DNA of 64,000 nucleotides from Thamnidium elegans (GCA_025201345.1 JAIXMG010000001.1:2356001-2420000); one strand, 5' to 3'. Counted from the first letter of the stretch, positions 1 to 12,175 are shown. The notes: a model not told the origin generated them from the sequence alone. Translations and numbers: made by a program.

Positions 1-132
1 TTACTCCGCGCCGATCAGAAAAAAAAAAAAAAAAAAAAAAAAAAGGTCGTGCGTTGTTTTAAAATAAAAAGGTTGTTTTTTTTATTGTTTAGAAATATAT
101 AATAAAAAGTGTGTATGAAGTGAGGGGAATTT

Positions 133-136
<4 letters not shown>

Positions 137-162
<26 letters not shown>
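137..162. repeat. (TG)13 dinucleotide microsatellite
   Basis: An uninterrupted run of 13 TG units lies just beyond the stop of the glycosyltransferase gene (minus strand), in its presumed 3' UTR. An A homopolymer lies nearby at about 18-44. Confidence 0.9.
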
Positions 163-167
<5 letters not shown>

Positions 168-174
168 AATATAT

Positions 175-3131
175 CTATCCCTTTTTTTTTGTCTCTTCGT
201 CTTCTTCTTCAAATGGTTCATCTTCTTCTATAGGCTCAGTAACAACAAGCGTAATCGCAAGCTGATCTTTTTCTACAATTGTACCTTGATCAAACGTCAA
301 ATCCACCTTGATACGATCACGACCCCCATTAGCCACCATTAACTTTGTCGGTGTGTATTCCAGCGTATTTAACAACGCATTGACTTGTCTCATGTTAACG
401 TTTTCCAGCTCGACATTAAACTGTTTAGCATAAGTACCATTATTAACACGGGCACGGCCAATCGACGTTTCAACCACCAGTGTTACCTTTGGCACTCTAT
501 CCGGCCCACCACGCACATAAATAACATTCAAGCCTTGGAATTTACCTGGAATAGGCTGCAACGACAACACATTATCCTTCTTTCTGTCGTCTTCCAACAT
601 ACGCTCAGAGACAGCCTTGTAGATATAATCGCGAGGACCTATAAGCTTCATCGGCACATCCCAAGAACCCGTAGACGAAATAACATGACGTGTCTTGGTG
701 TCACGGTGAGGTAAGTCCAAATCGAATTTCTTAAACACAAAGTCAATGACACTTCCAGGTTGAACAGGTCTGTTATTGGTCATTTTGCCAAACAGATGAA
801 TGTTCCAACTGAAGGGCTCAATTTGGTTCTTCATTTCTTGTTCTGATAACGGGTTGGGTTCTAACAGTTTGCTGATCTCGAGGTAGCTGAAGGGGTATAG
901 TACTTTACGAGGTAAAATGGTCATACCGCCGGCTTCTAGTACTGCTCGACGCTCACGCACATACGAAGTAATTGCTTTGGGGCCACCGCAGTTGAAGCAT
1001 TCAGGGTCGTAGTTAAATGCAGAAAATGCACCTTCGGCCATTTCACGGAACAGTTTCCAGCCTCTTTTAAATCTCATTAAACCTTGAGGTAAATACAGTC
1101 CTTTATCGTCTAAAGTCCACTCACGATCAGCGTGCACACTTGAATAATCAGACCCGATAAACTCTTGGTTTTGGTTGGGTGGGATACGGATCCAAAGCGC
1201 GTCCATGTCCATATAAGTACCACCGTAATTATAAAGTAACAAGCAGCGAATGTAATCAGTTAAATGCCAGTTGAAGAATTGTCCCTTTTCCCACTTCTCC
1301 CAATCTTGCAACCAATCTTGCGTGCCCGGTCCAAAGTACCAATTCCATCTTAATAATTTATCCTTGGTGAAATTGACTACTTGAATGTTGTACCCACGGC
1401 GCGTGTACTCTTCAAAGAATTTTTCTGGTAATGAGTTGGACATCATGATAATCACCGCGTTAGGTTCATGGATCCACACCATTTCAATAGCCCGCCAATG
1501 ACGATCTGTAAATGTCTTGGGTCCACTTGTCCAGCACACCCAATACAGCAAATGCCAATTGGCTTCATCTTCTGTATAAATAGACGTACGTGCCGAAAGA
1601 ATATCTTTAATAATCCACTGATCGTTTTCTCCAATCACAGCAGAAGGCATAACGTCTTTTACAATAGGTCCAGGGATCTTTTTGAATTCAGGTAACGTAC
1701 GTAAAGACACACCACGGCTGGGATCGCACTCCAAGTTACTTGATCTCCAATTGTTTGATTTCCCGTGGCAGGGATAACATACTGAACATTTCTTCTTTTT
1801 GTTTAAGCCAATACACTGAGGCTCATGGTGTAAGATGTTGTTGTACATCATCTTGACTCCCTTTTCCAGCGTGTCGTAAGAAAACCTTTTAGCGATCAGT
1901 GATTCTTCACATACCTCTGGTATATCTTGAATACGTTTATCGTGGACAGGCTGAATGTCAAATCCAAATAACCACATGGACAAGTTGATATCGTCTTTGG
2001 TGATGAATCTTTGTGGGTAATCGATATTTGCAATGGTGTCCACCAAGTTGCTTGATAAAGTATACAGTGTGCCAGATGTAAATGTAGGTAAAATTGGCAT
2101 TTCGTAATCTACGACCATATTATAACTGGGATTGAAATATTCAACGGGCATATTTCTAAATAGCAAAGAGGGTTTATAAATAGATAACTTTTTTTTTTTT
2201 TTTTTTTTTTTTACCTGTAGACAAGCCCACTCCAGTAGTTATCTTTTGGGCCCAATTCGTTTAATTGATTACGCAAGAGATCGAAACGTACAAATACATC
2301 ATCATCTGTTTTCACCAAGTAATCATGTTTTACAGTTGAAGCCCACTTTAAAGCCTCATATAGTTTTTTGCTCTTGTCCAACTGCAGATCAGGAGCTGGT
2401 ACGACCAACAAATCATGATAGTTCTCCGATTCAACAATTAGCTTTGGGCCCATCCATGATTGGATACGAGGAGATGGAGGTTGACCGACAACAAATCTAT
2501 AAATGATATTTGTCTCACCCTCTTTTCCAGACCAGTGTAACGTTGACTCTCTTAGTATCTTTCTTTTTTCAGCGCCTTGCGAGCTCCAGGAAGATAAGAT
2601 CAATACGAGTATGGTCAAGCCACTCATGCTTGCTTCAGCAGTAACAGACTGGTCTAATTCAAACGGCTGGTCCATTAATAAAATGGAGTTGTACTGAAAT
2701 CGATTGATTTGACCGGTCAGTACAAAACAAGAAAGAGACATGACTACTAATAAAGGTAACAACAAAATCTTTACGGCTGTGCTCTTTAAATTAAAACGGG
2801 TCGTTGGTAAAACGTCTTCGAGTTTTTGACTGTATTTGGTGCTGGATGCAAAAGTAAGTTTGATAAAGTTTAACAGTAACAGGACAAAACAGATGGTCAT
2901 CTGGATTCGGACGGGATCGGCAGGGTCGAGAGTCGAACTGATAATAACAGATAAGCACCACGTAACGACAATAAGCGTCAAGAGTCGAACGATGGCATGT
3001 TTAATTTCGTAATGGTAAAGCCAACGCTTCATCATACTTGTAGTTAAAATCCAACTCCAATAACCAGCTAATACGCACTAAAAAAAAAAAAAGGGAAATG
3101 GGTTAACAACAAAAACACGTAAACAGAAAAA

Positions 3132-3176
<45 letters not shown>

Positions 3177-3474
3177 AGAGAATAGCAACATAGTATTCTG
3201 GTTGTGTTGTTTGTATTGTTAAAGGGCCACCAGCATCTCTTGATGGTATTTGACAAGATGCTTTTAAATTATAGAATATGTTTAAGATAGCAGGTACACA
3301 ACTTAGTGCCCTTAATATAGCGACGGGTATTTCATATCGACGAGGTACATTTAGACTTGACATGATTCGTTTCTGCCGAAAGAAAGGCAGTGTAGTTTTC
3401 TATTGAAGCCTGTTAGTAATATACCTTTTTTTTTTTAAAAAAAAAACAAAGAGAAAAAAACTTACTTGTGCCAT
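175..3474 (-). CDS. Membrane glycosyltransferase with fused GT31 and GT32-type domains
   Basis: Exons read 3474-3466, 3372-3175, 3077-2215 and 2155-175, giving about 1016 aa. The 9-nt first exon (ATGGCACAA) is the least certain; the alternative start is ATG 3363. The N-terminal third has several hydrophobic segments, so the protein is a multi-pass Golgi or ER membrane protein. Next comes a GT31 (beta-1,3-galactosyltransferase type) region with the KTDDDVFVR motif, near the end of the third exon. The last exon carries a GT32-type domain: LTDYIRCLLLYNYGGTY followed by a DMD (DXD, nucleotide-sugar/metal binding) motif. The two catalytic modules are joined in one open frame across a clean splice (GLVY-R-NMP). 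The likely role is processive or two-step glycan synthesis; the acceptor cannot be read from sequence. The tail is acidic and lysine-rich. The introns contain long T tracts. The fusion is seen directly; the function is family knowledge. Confidence 0.85.
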
Positions 3475-3858
3475 AATATACAATTAAAAAAAAAAAAAAA
3501 AAAAAAAGTCTAAAAAAAAAACTCAATAAAAAATATACAAATATAGTCTTATTTTATGAAAGTGAAAAAAAGAAGGAAAAGAAAAAGAAAAAAGATTTTC
3601 AAGGTGGTTAAGAGGCTGAAAAAAAAAAAAAAAAAAAAGATGTTATTTCGCACTTAGAAAAATGGGGGGAACCAATTGATCGATCTTCTTTTTTTTTTTT
3701 TTCACACATGAAGTACCGTAGATTTAAAAGGGAAACAGAGTCTTTCTTTTTCTTTTTTTTTTGATAAATATTGCCGAGACAAATATTTAAATGCTTTTTT
3801 TTTACCCCTACCGAAAATGGTCAGTCTATCGTACTACAATAGAGAAAGAGAAGGCGTG

Positions 3859-3891
<33 letters not shown>

Positions 3892-3947
3892 CAGGCACAA
3901 TGAATCGTTGTTTTAACCCTATTTTTTTCGAATTGCATTTTTTATAT
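3475..3947. other. Intergenic, homopolymer-rich
   Basis: This stretch is dominated by A and T runs of 10-25 nt, such as T tracts near 3690 and 3865. I see no ORF, RNA gene or repeat unit. It separates the 5' end of the glycosyltransferase from the 3' end of the Ssr4-like gene. Confidence 0.6.
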
Positions 3948-5228
3948 TTATTCAGTGTTTAAAAATTCATTTACAGTAGCATCGTCCTCTGTATTAACCA
4001 TCTCATTAAAGAAACTATCTGTATTTTCTTCTTCCTGTCTTGAATTATCAAAGAACAAGTCCATATTGTCATCATCATTATTATTTACACTGTTATTAAC
4101 ATTTTGTTGATCTAATAATTCGTTATGTGGAGTATCTGCTTTACTTGTCTCGTTTTCTAATAACACGTCCTGTTGTTGTTGCTGTTGTTGCTGCTGTTGT
4201 AATTGCTGTTGTTGTTGTTCTTGTTCTCTTCTTTGGTTTTCCAAATCGATCAAGTCTTGATCTTGTATACCGGGTATTGATAATGTGCGAACGTTGTGTG
4301 GACCGTGATCTATTTTAACTCCTAATTCTTTAGCAACATTTTCTGAAGTTTCATCAATTGACTAAAAAAAAAAAAAGTTAGTTTCTTAGTTTTATAAGCG
4401 CGTGCATATAATATCTACCTCAATTGTCTCTGCTTGGTTCAACTTTTTCATCAAGGCCCAGAACTGTTCTTGCTCTTTTTCAAGTAAATCCATCTTTTCT
4501 TGATGAGCCTTCTTTTGTCGAACTGTTCTTTCTTTATATTCTTCCTACACATATAAAAAATATTTTTTCTTTAGTTGTCTCTTTTTTTTTGGATTTATTT
4601 GTCGCTTACAATTTGTTGTTCAAGTTCTTGTTTCGATTGTGAAACGTCCAATGGAGGAGAAATAATAGAAGCTACAAACACAAAAGAGTTTTTTAAAAAA
4701 ATGTATTGGTAATAAAATAAGGTGTGTTTATCGTTACCGGCATTATAAGGTGTAAATATTTCAGACAAGTAATCATGATTACGTTTATATCTTGCCATAG
4801 CAATATCACGAGCAGAGATATCGTCCAATTCATCTACAAGTTTTTTTTTTTTGTAAGTAACATACGAATTACATGTATTTAAATTCTAACCTCCAGAAGG
4901 TTCATCAACATCGTCTGTAAGTGGAGCAGATGGTCTAGAAGCCTAAATAATAATAAAAAAAGGGATTCAGAGTTTTAATATTTTATTAAAAGAGCTGAAA
5001 GATGAGCATATTTACCTTGCTGTGGGCACGCTTTCGATGAGCGTTAGGGTCGTTCATGGCAGCTTGATTTCTATACTGTTGTTGTTGTTGCTGTTGCTGC
5101 TGTTGTTGTTGAATGTAATGTCCTTGAGCAGGGTTAATACCGATTTGACCTGGAATATTACGTTGTTGAGGTATAGGAGGCATAGAACCTCCAGGTTGTT
5201 GTTGGTTATAGTAATATGCTGAAGTCAT
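3948..5228 (-). CDS. Glutamine-rich chromatin-remodelling subunit, SWI/SNF-RSC Ssr4-like
   Basis: Six exons (5228-5016, 4942-4891, 4833-4738, 4671-4610, 4544-4419, 4361-3948) sum to 963 nt, or 320 aa, with all phases matching. There is a poly-Q tract near residues 40-51 and a second one in the last exon. The central block DDISARDIAMARYKRNHDYL, followed by EIFTPYNA, resembles the conserved motif (RDI..xRY..HHEW..E) of fungal Ssr4 proteins, which are shared subunits of the SWI/SNF and RSC remodellers. A charged coiled-coil-like stretch (EEYKERTVRQKKAHQEK) follows, and the C-terminus is acidic and Asn-rich. It is shorter than fission yeast Ssr4 and its N-terminus is not clearly Ssr4-like, so the assignment is tentative. 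It is divergent from PSMA3 across 249 bp, so the two may share a promoter. Confidence 0.5.
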
Positions 5229-5477
5229 TTTACTTTTTTTAAAAACGCGTTTTTAAGTGTATAAAAAACAGAAAGGGATTTTTTTTTATTTTTTTTTTTG
5301 GGTTTATGTGACCGGATTCTCTTTCGCTTTGACTTACACGTCATCTCCCCTATTTGTTTTACTTGCGAGACGGAGTTACTGGAACGCGCGGCCTTGAAGC
5401 TTTTTTTAAAACTGTACACTCAATATTTTTTTCTTCTTTCTTTTTTAGCTGTTTTTTTTGTATAATTTTTTTTTAAA

Positions 5478-6540
5478 ATGACTTCAATTGGTACAGGAGT
5501 AAGTTTTTAATGCTGCTGAAAAAAAGAAATAAATCTTGGACCGGGTGAAACTAACATAATTTCGCTCCTAATAGTACGATTTATCTGTTTCAACCTATTC
5601 TCCTGATGGACGCGTCTTTCAAGTAGAATATGCAAACAAGGCTGTTGATAACAGTGGGTAAATAAATGTAACATTTATTTCTTTTTAGTCCAATAAAAAA
5701 AGTAACACCCTTTTCTATTGTAGTACTGCCATTGGTCTTCGTGTTAAAGATGGTGTTGTTTTAGCTGTTGAAAAACTTGTTCAATCAAAACTTTTAGTTG
5801 CTGGAGCCAATCGTCGTATTCAAAGCGCAGATCTTCATATTGGCATTGTAAGCAAAATAATATTTTAATAACGCATACGTATACTAACTTTCAAAAAAAA
5901 AAGGCTACAGCTGGTTTATTAGCTGACGGTAGACATCTTGTTAACAGAGCTCGTGATGAAGCACAAGCTTGGAGAGATATTTATAGACAACCTATTCCAG
6001 GAAAGACTATTGCTGATCGTTTAGGACAATATATTTCAGCTTATACTTTATACTCTAGTGTTCGTCCTTTCGGTACAAGTACTATCATTGGTACTATGAC
6101 TGATAATGAACCTAGTTTATATATGGTTGAACCCTCTGGTGTTTACTGGGTAAATATACATTTGAGCTGACAAGGAATAATTTATTAACTCTTTTGGTTT
6201 AGGGTTATCGTGGATGTGCTATTGGTAAGGGTAAATCTATTGCCAAGACAGAGATCGAGAAACTTGATTTAGATAATATGACTGTTCGTGAAGCTGTTAA
6301 ACAAATCACTAGAATGTAAGAGAAGAGAGCTTTTTTGTTTGTATGCAATTGTTATTGACATCCTCCTTCTATTATAGTATTTACTCATGTCACGACGATG
6401 CAAAGGATAAGGACTTTGAGTTGGAGTTGAGTTGGATCTGTGCTGAATCACAATATAAGCATCAATTTGTACCAAAGGATATCAAATTGGAAGCAGAGAC
6501 ATTAGCAAAGGAATCTTCAGATGATGAAATGGAAGATTAA
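5478..6540 (+). CDS. PRE10: 20S proteasome subunit alpha-7 (PSMA3/Pre10 type)
   Basis: Six exons (5478-5498, 5575-5657, 5724-5847, 5904-6149, 6203-6315, 6378-6540) give 249 aa, the normal length. The N-terminus [20 protein letters not shown] plus [11 protein letters not shown] is the proteasome alpha-subunit signature, and the TG-YDLS form points to alpha-7. Internal motifs [20 protein letters not shown] and [11 protein letters not shown] match, and the tail is acidic ([11 protein letters not shown]), as in PSMA3. Alpha subunits form the outer gate ring of the 20S core and lack the catalytic Thr. The gene is divergent from the Ssr4-like gene, with the intergenic region holding T-rich promoter sequence. 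Confidence 0.97.
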
Positions 6541-6668
6541 ACTTTTTTTTTTTGGAATGTTTAAATAATAATAAAAAAAGAACTTTATATAAGACATCTC
6601 TTTTTTTTTTCTGTGCGTGAATATGGTATACTTCCATTTTATGTTACTTACACTGTTAAACATAACCC

Positions 6669-6881
6669 ATGACGTACAAATCTAAAAAAAACAGGGTAAT
6701 AAAGGTATCTTGTTTTTTAAATCGGGCACCTCAAATAGCCATCTTACAACATTCTTCTACTCGTATGTATGTTACTCATAGTAGAGCTGATTCATCGTAC
6801 AACTTCTGTTACGCAGGTGTTTATCCGTCCTTTAATGATAGCTGCAACGTAATTTTGAAATTACTTTTTTCTATTGGATAA
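6669..6881 (+). pseudogene. Isolated relic of a UDP-glycosyltransferase exon
   Basis: The 70-codon frame contains NRAPQIAILQHSSTRMYVTH and, further on, SSYNFCYAGVYPSFND. These match, with substitutions, the signature NWAPQMAILQHKSTRMFVTH and ESSYAGVPVVVYPFF of the intact UGT genes at 19.6-33.6 kb. The Gly pair after VTH and the final Asp-Gln are lost. No flanking UGT exons are visible. It lies between two housekeeping genes, 13 kb from the cluster and on the opposite strand, so it is a dispersed dead copy. Confidence 0.7.
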
Positions 6882-6903
6882 AAAAAAAGTTTATAAATGC
6901 AAG

Positions 6904-6939
<36 letters not shown>

Positions 6940-6946
6940 TGTAAAT

Positions 6947-8781
6947 ATGAATGGTACCAAAAAGATAAAATGTGTACTGGAAGCACATTACAGAATACCT
7001 CCACCAGTATTGATGATCTTGATGGGTAATTTACCTCAAGTATCTAGTTCTATTGAAGATATAACAGATGAGAGTCTAGATGAATCGCAAATTATTAAGG
7101 TGCCTAAAGAAGATGGTTGGAACAAAGTTGGACTTTATGAAGTAGACGAGGTATATATACATTTCATTTATTAAAGACAAGGCGCTCAATAACTTTTTAT
7201 TAACATTAGGAGCCAGTTCCTTCAGCAGCAGATATCATAACGCGATCGCCTTCACCCAATATACCCATTAACAACAGTTACGTGATATCAGCTTCCGCCG
7301 GAGGAAAAAGCATAGTTTTAGCATACAAGACAAAATTCGTCATTGTCCAATTAAACAACGAAGAAGAGTACTCAGCGTTAGGCCAAGGATCCGGCTGTCA
7401 GCAACCCGGTGAAGAAATCACCTCCATATTATGCTTACCGTTATTTGTCCCCTCGACTCGATTAACACAAAACTATATCATGTGCGGTTACAATACGGGC
7501 TGGATCAGAGTGTTTTCAGATGCTGGCGTACTGTTGACAGAACAACAATTGGAAGTAACTCCCGTCATTAGTATTAAAGTAAGAACACCTCCGCCTGTTG
7601 TAAAGATATCAAACCAACAAGCTTTAAATCAAGATGAAGATATCACTATTTTATTTGGCGGCAATCGGGTTGTGAGTATTGATGGACAGAGTTTATGGAT
7701 GGTATTAAGAGTATGTGATGGACAAAGAGAAAGTGGAATTGATGCGAGTCGTATGCATACTGCTTTCACGTATAAAAAATGGGATTTACAACATCAAGAA
7801 GAAGTAAGAGATGTGATTAGTTTAGGCCCTTCTGCTGTATATGATGTAACACCGTTTATGGATAACACCAACACAATCTCAACTAATTCTATGTCCCCAG
7901 AAAAGACAGCGACTGCAAGGTATATTGGTGTTGGTTTACAGCCCATGTTTAGCTACTATGCTACCTCGGAATCCACTCGACCATTAATGTCACCTGCTTC
8001 CATGGCAAGTTATGTTGTTTCACGTGTTGCATCACCTGTATTTTCATTTGCAAAGTCTTGGTGGGGTGCATCCAGCCCATCAGCCGGCAGCAGAAGAAAC
8101 AATTCGCCTACACCTTACGTACCTGATATGCATCGACCCCCTAGTCACATTGAACCCGCCACACTCATTCCATCCGTCTTATCTGTTCAGGACTCTAACC
8201 GAAAGATCAACCAAATCTCCGTCAGTCCACCTGTCACCAGCGCGCAACGACATTTACTAGCAGCTACATCCGACGCACTTGGTAGAGTCATCTTATGGGA
8301 CCTAATGGAATCCGAAATGATTCGTATGTGGAAAGGAGTAAGAGACGCAGTCTGTGGTTGGGTAGAGGTATTTGAACACGAATTATTTGAAACCGAAATT
8401 GTTGAATCAGCAAGACCAAAAGTATTGTTGTTTTTGGTAATTTATTCATCTAAAAGAGGATTTTTAAAAGTGTTTCAGATGAGACATGGGAAGCAGGTGG
8501 GTGCGTATCATGTGGGATCTGGATGGCAGCTGGTGCCGTGCGCAAGGGAACCCTTAGGAAGTAGTATGGTCAGTCCGGAAAGAAGAAGGTGTTCAAGTGA
8601 AAAAAGCGAGTATGGTGGATTGTCGAATTGTTTGTTAGTGGGACCTGATGGTGAAGTAAGAATTATTAAGATTATTTTAAAGGATGTGGTGCAAGCAGAC
8701 GAAACAAAGACAAGTCAAGAAGATGAAGAGGAGGAAGATGAAGAGGAGAAACCGGTATTCGTTGATGGAAATGAATTATAA
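6947..8781 (+). CDS. RAB3GAP2-like N-terminal domain protein (Rab3GAP regulatory subunit)
   Basis: Exons 6947-7150 and 7210-8781 give 591 aa. The protein matches the Rab3-GAP regulatory-subunit N-terminal domain: CGYNTGWIRVFSDAGVLLTE, VVSIDGQSLW, the AYKKWxLQ-like segment TYKKWDLQ, GRVILWDLMESEMIRMWKG, RDAVCGW and FLVIYSSKRGFLKVF. This is a beta-propeller-like region that pairs with the catalytic RAB3GAP1 to form a GEF/GAP complex at ER, lipid droplet or autophagosome membranes. The frame ends in an acidic tail (about EEEEDEEE) with no counterpart of the long C-terminal region of animal RAB3GAP2. I cannot exclude a further 5' exon. The ATG at 6947 lies directly after a long T tract and TACACTGTAAAT. 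Confidence 0.85.
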
Positions 8782-11041
8782 GCCTTGTATTCCCTTCTTT
8801 TTTTTTTAAGTACTTGGTGAAATAAACGAAATCTGTATATTTTTAGCATTATTTATATATGATCCATTTGTTAATTCTCGGTTATTTTTCAAATGAGAAC
8901 ACACTATTGTTCTTTTTTTTTGTGGTATCGTACTTCTTTTTAAAAAGAAGATAATAAGATTTTAGTTCATAACCTCATACAATTTAATACAACTATCTTA
9001 CCCTAAAAATTATATACGACAATTCAAACAAATACCCAAATATCTGAAAAAGCATGATTCCTCTACGAGTGCGCATCTCCCTTATACACTGATCTAAAGG
9101 TATAGTATGTCGATAAGGGTATATTCACTTAGTGACGATACGGCCGGCTACGAGACAATGGTTACCACTCATCAAAAGCTAAACTCAGTACCTCAGATGA
9201 TACAGCCCATGGCTAACACGAGTAATGCGTCACGTAAACCATTTACTAGCTGGTTGTCTACTAAATAGCAATATTCAGCAACTATAATCCAATCAGTATG
9301 GGGCGGTCAGCTGTTAAAGGGTAACACACCACGATGCATGTTAGACACAAGCAGTTTCGGATAAGTGGTATTTGACTGTGTGCCGTGCGCTGTTTGGAAA
9401 GCCTGGAAGTAACAGCGAGTTTGATCATTATTAGTACTTTAATGTTGTGAATAAGAAAATTAGTTTCAAGTACCTTCTTTGATAAGGATATATTAACATT
9501 TGCTAATCATATGTATACATTTGCCAATTTATGACGTAAATTTTGGTGCACTTCCAACGGGATATCCGATCCTTACTACAAGTATCCCTATGGGCATCCA
9601 CCGTGGTCCCTAAGAAAGCCGATAATTTAGAAATTTAGGGACGTATATCTTTTTTTATGCAAATAGCTTATTAAGTGATGGCTTATACGCTATGGTGTAA
9701 ATCAGTGATATGCTTGCTCCTTCTTGCTTGGGAGATTTGTTAGCATTTTTATCTGAGCTTGATAAGTTAAAATTGGTTTATTCTATTTATGAATCCTCAT
9801 GCATTGAATCTGAAAGAAAAATAGATATGTCATAGAAGAGACCTACACTTGATTCCCCTACTTATAATGATTATGTTTCAAAAAAGGGCTCGTATAAACG
9901 TTCAACTACTCTTTCATTTGACTAATTACTCGTACTTAGTTTACTCTCATTATTTGCATACTATATAATATCTTCTCTCTATTCAATTTTCTCTTTTCCG
10001 AAAAAATGATTGTTCGTGATATATTATTTTACCATCTTTTTATCTTCATCTATATTATAGCTTACATTTGGTTACTCGATTATTGTTCTATATCGCTTTT
10101 AAAATTATCCTTATCGTCAAAATAAACTTACTATTTCCATGCACATCACTTATAAGTTCGACATAATTGTACCAAATGCAATATTTTAGCTGGTGCTGCA
10201 TATTAATGCTCTCCGTTATTTCAAAGGAGATAATAACAAAGGGCAGCAATCAAGGTCGTATAGCCTTGTCTGAGGGTAATTTTTAAAATCGAATTAATTT
10301 CATTGAAAAAAGAATTACTTCTTGAAGCGAAGACTGAAAATGTGGTAAATGCCCTCAGAGCCACGCTTTATTTTATATACATATATACGTACTAAACTAA
10401 TTTAATTCCCTTTCCTTATATCTTTCAAAATAAGCTATTAATAATAATTCAATTTTTTTAACACGGTCTTAATTGCATCTATCTTCGTTTACAAAGTTTA
10501 CATGGAAGGATTTTATTTAAGCTTAGTAACGAGGCTTCATGACCCATGTAATGCACTTCAATTTAATCCTTTTTTTTTATGCGCTGCAATTCTATTTTTT
10601 TTCTTTTACCTGAATAATTAATCTGTCAAACACGGTTCTTTATTTCAATTAAAAGATGGTGGCAGAGTGAGTGTGTTTCGGTTGACTTGATAATTTTTTA
10701 TACACTACTTGCAAATGAATATAGCGTTTTTATTTTCTCTTTAGGTTAAAAGTAAAGACAATTCGGGTAACTCTAAATTGATATATATTTGTATATTATT
10801 GTTCTCCACGCAATGCAGATTGATTTACTTTACACATAAATCGTATATGCGTTGTTGGATTTAAAACTTTTACGAAATTGGTTCCCTAGTTACGTTTCTT
10901 TTTCAAGATATTACATTTGGGGTATTTATCGAATCGTAATAATAAGTATAAACAAAAAAGGGGGTTCTGAAACTCTCCCCCTCCCCTTTATGGAGGCATT
11001 ATAAAAAAAGAACGCTTTTTTTAAATTTTTTCTCTTTACAA
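8782..11041. other. Long intergenic region with no clear gene
   Basis: These 2.26 kb contain no ORF worth calling. The segment at about 9050-9430 has visibly higher G+C and no homopolymers compared with its surroundings. A perfect 8-bp inverted repeat (GTCCCTAA 9606-9613 and TTAGGGAC 9635-9642) could form a hairpin. A short frame at 9710-9835 (MLAPSCLGDLLAFLSELDKL...) looks protein-like but stops after 41 codons, and I cannot assign it. The rest is AT-rich DNA. Confidence 0.6.
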
Positions 11042-11749
11042 ATGTTAACCGCTCTGTATCTTGTCTATCTCCTCGGTCTAACTTTTGCTGCTCCTTCTTT
11101 TCAGCCAAATACCAGAGAAACAACTACACTCGTTAAAATAATTAACAAATGTAAAAAACCTATTCAACTCTACCAACTAGGTAACCAACAATCACAAAGT
11201 TCGTTTGATATTGTGAATGTAGGTGGTACACAATCATATCGATTCAATGGACCTTGGTCAGGTAGATTTTGGGCTAGACACGAAGAGTGCTGGCAAAGCA
11301 GTACATGTCAAGGCGCAAGTACAACAGCACCTGCTTCCCTGGTAGAATTTACGTTTCTTTCTGCAGATGGTAACGATTTTTACGATATTTCATTTGTGGA
11401 TGGATATAATTTACCGGTCTCTATTGAGCCAGCAGAACAATCAAGTAAAGTTGGTAAAGGATATTACTGGTGTAGAAAGCCTGCTTGTCGTAACGTACCC
11501 ACTTGCCCTCAAGAATTAAAGGTTTGGATAGGTGGCGTTTATAGCGCTTGTCAGTCTGCTTGTTCTAAGTTTGGAAATCAAGCGTATTGTTGTGCCGGGT
11601 TGTTTGATACACCTGAAAAGTGTGGTATAAACAAGTACGCTCAGTTGATAAAGGATGAATGTCCTGACGCGTATAGTTTTGCGTACGATGATGAGAAAAG
11701 TTTATATCAGTGCCAAGCTTCTGTTTATACAGTTACTTGGTGTCCTTAA
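11042..11749 (+). CDS. Secreted thaumatin-like protein
   Basis: A single-exon gene of 235 aa. The N-terminal 17 or so residues form a signal peptide (LTALYLVYLLGLTFAAP). The mature part has the thaumatin fold signature: an N-terminal C-x-x-P-I/V segment, SGRFWAR, EFTF, DFYDISFVDGYNLP, a Cys-rich central loop (CRKPACRNVPTCPQELKVW) and the C-terminal CPDAYSFAYDD followed by YTVTWCP. The R-E-D-D-D acidic-cleft residues appear to be present. I count 14 cysteines, against 16 in typical large thaumatin-like proteins, so one disulfide may be missing. The family binds or hydrolyses beta-glucans and includes stress- or host-related secreted proteins. It stands alone between two gene-poor stretches. 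Confidence 0.92.
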   Translation: MLTALYLVYLLGLTFAAPSFQPNTRETTTLVKIINKCKKPIQLYQLGNQQSQSSFDIVNVGGTQSYRFNGPWSGRFWARHEECWQSSTCQGASTTAPASLVEFTFLSADGNDFYDISFVDGYNLPVSIEPAEQSSKVGKGYYWCRKPACRNVPTCPQELKVWIGGVYSACQSACSKFGNQAYCCAGLFDTPEKCGINKYAQLIKDECPDAYSFAYDDEKSLYQCQASVYTVTWCP

Positions 11750-12175
11750 TTTTTTTTATTTGTAAAAGAATGCCATAGGCAGTGTGGGAATTATAAAAAC
11801 AAAAAAATGGTTCAAATACCCATGTATTTTAGTAAAAGTATCATATTGTTTATAGAGACAAAAGTAACATTTTATTATATAAAAAAAATATATGTTATAT
11901 AAAGTGGGACAGACGTTAGCCGTTTTCTCCCTCTCTCTTTTTTTTTAAAAAAAAAAGAAGAGACCGTTTCCCGAGCATAGCCGCGTGGAGGCCTCTGTCA
12001 TTGTATGCTCTTCGCTTTTTGATGGGAGTACGGACAAAAATCGACCAAGAAAACTGCTGGCTCCCGACACATTGCGCGAGTTACCAAACTGCTCCCGGAA
12101 CTGGAAAAAACGCAGAAATTTACACTTTGATTTATTACACGGCAAACAAAACTACAACTAAAGCCGTGACCTAGC

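Noticed and set aside
15..221. 68-aa minus-strand ORF at the window start
   Set aside because: Built from TG microsatellite and A/T homopolymers.
11945..12145. 66-aa minus-strand ORF ending in FFFF
   Set aside because: It starts inside a possible intron and ends in a T tract; mentioned only as the tail of a possible spliced transcript.
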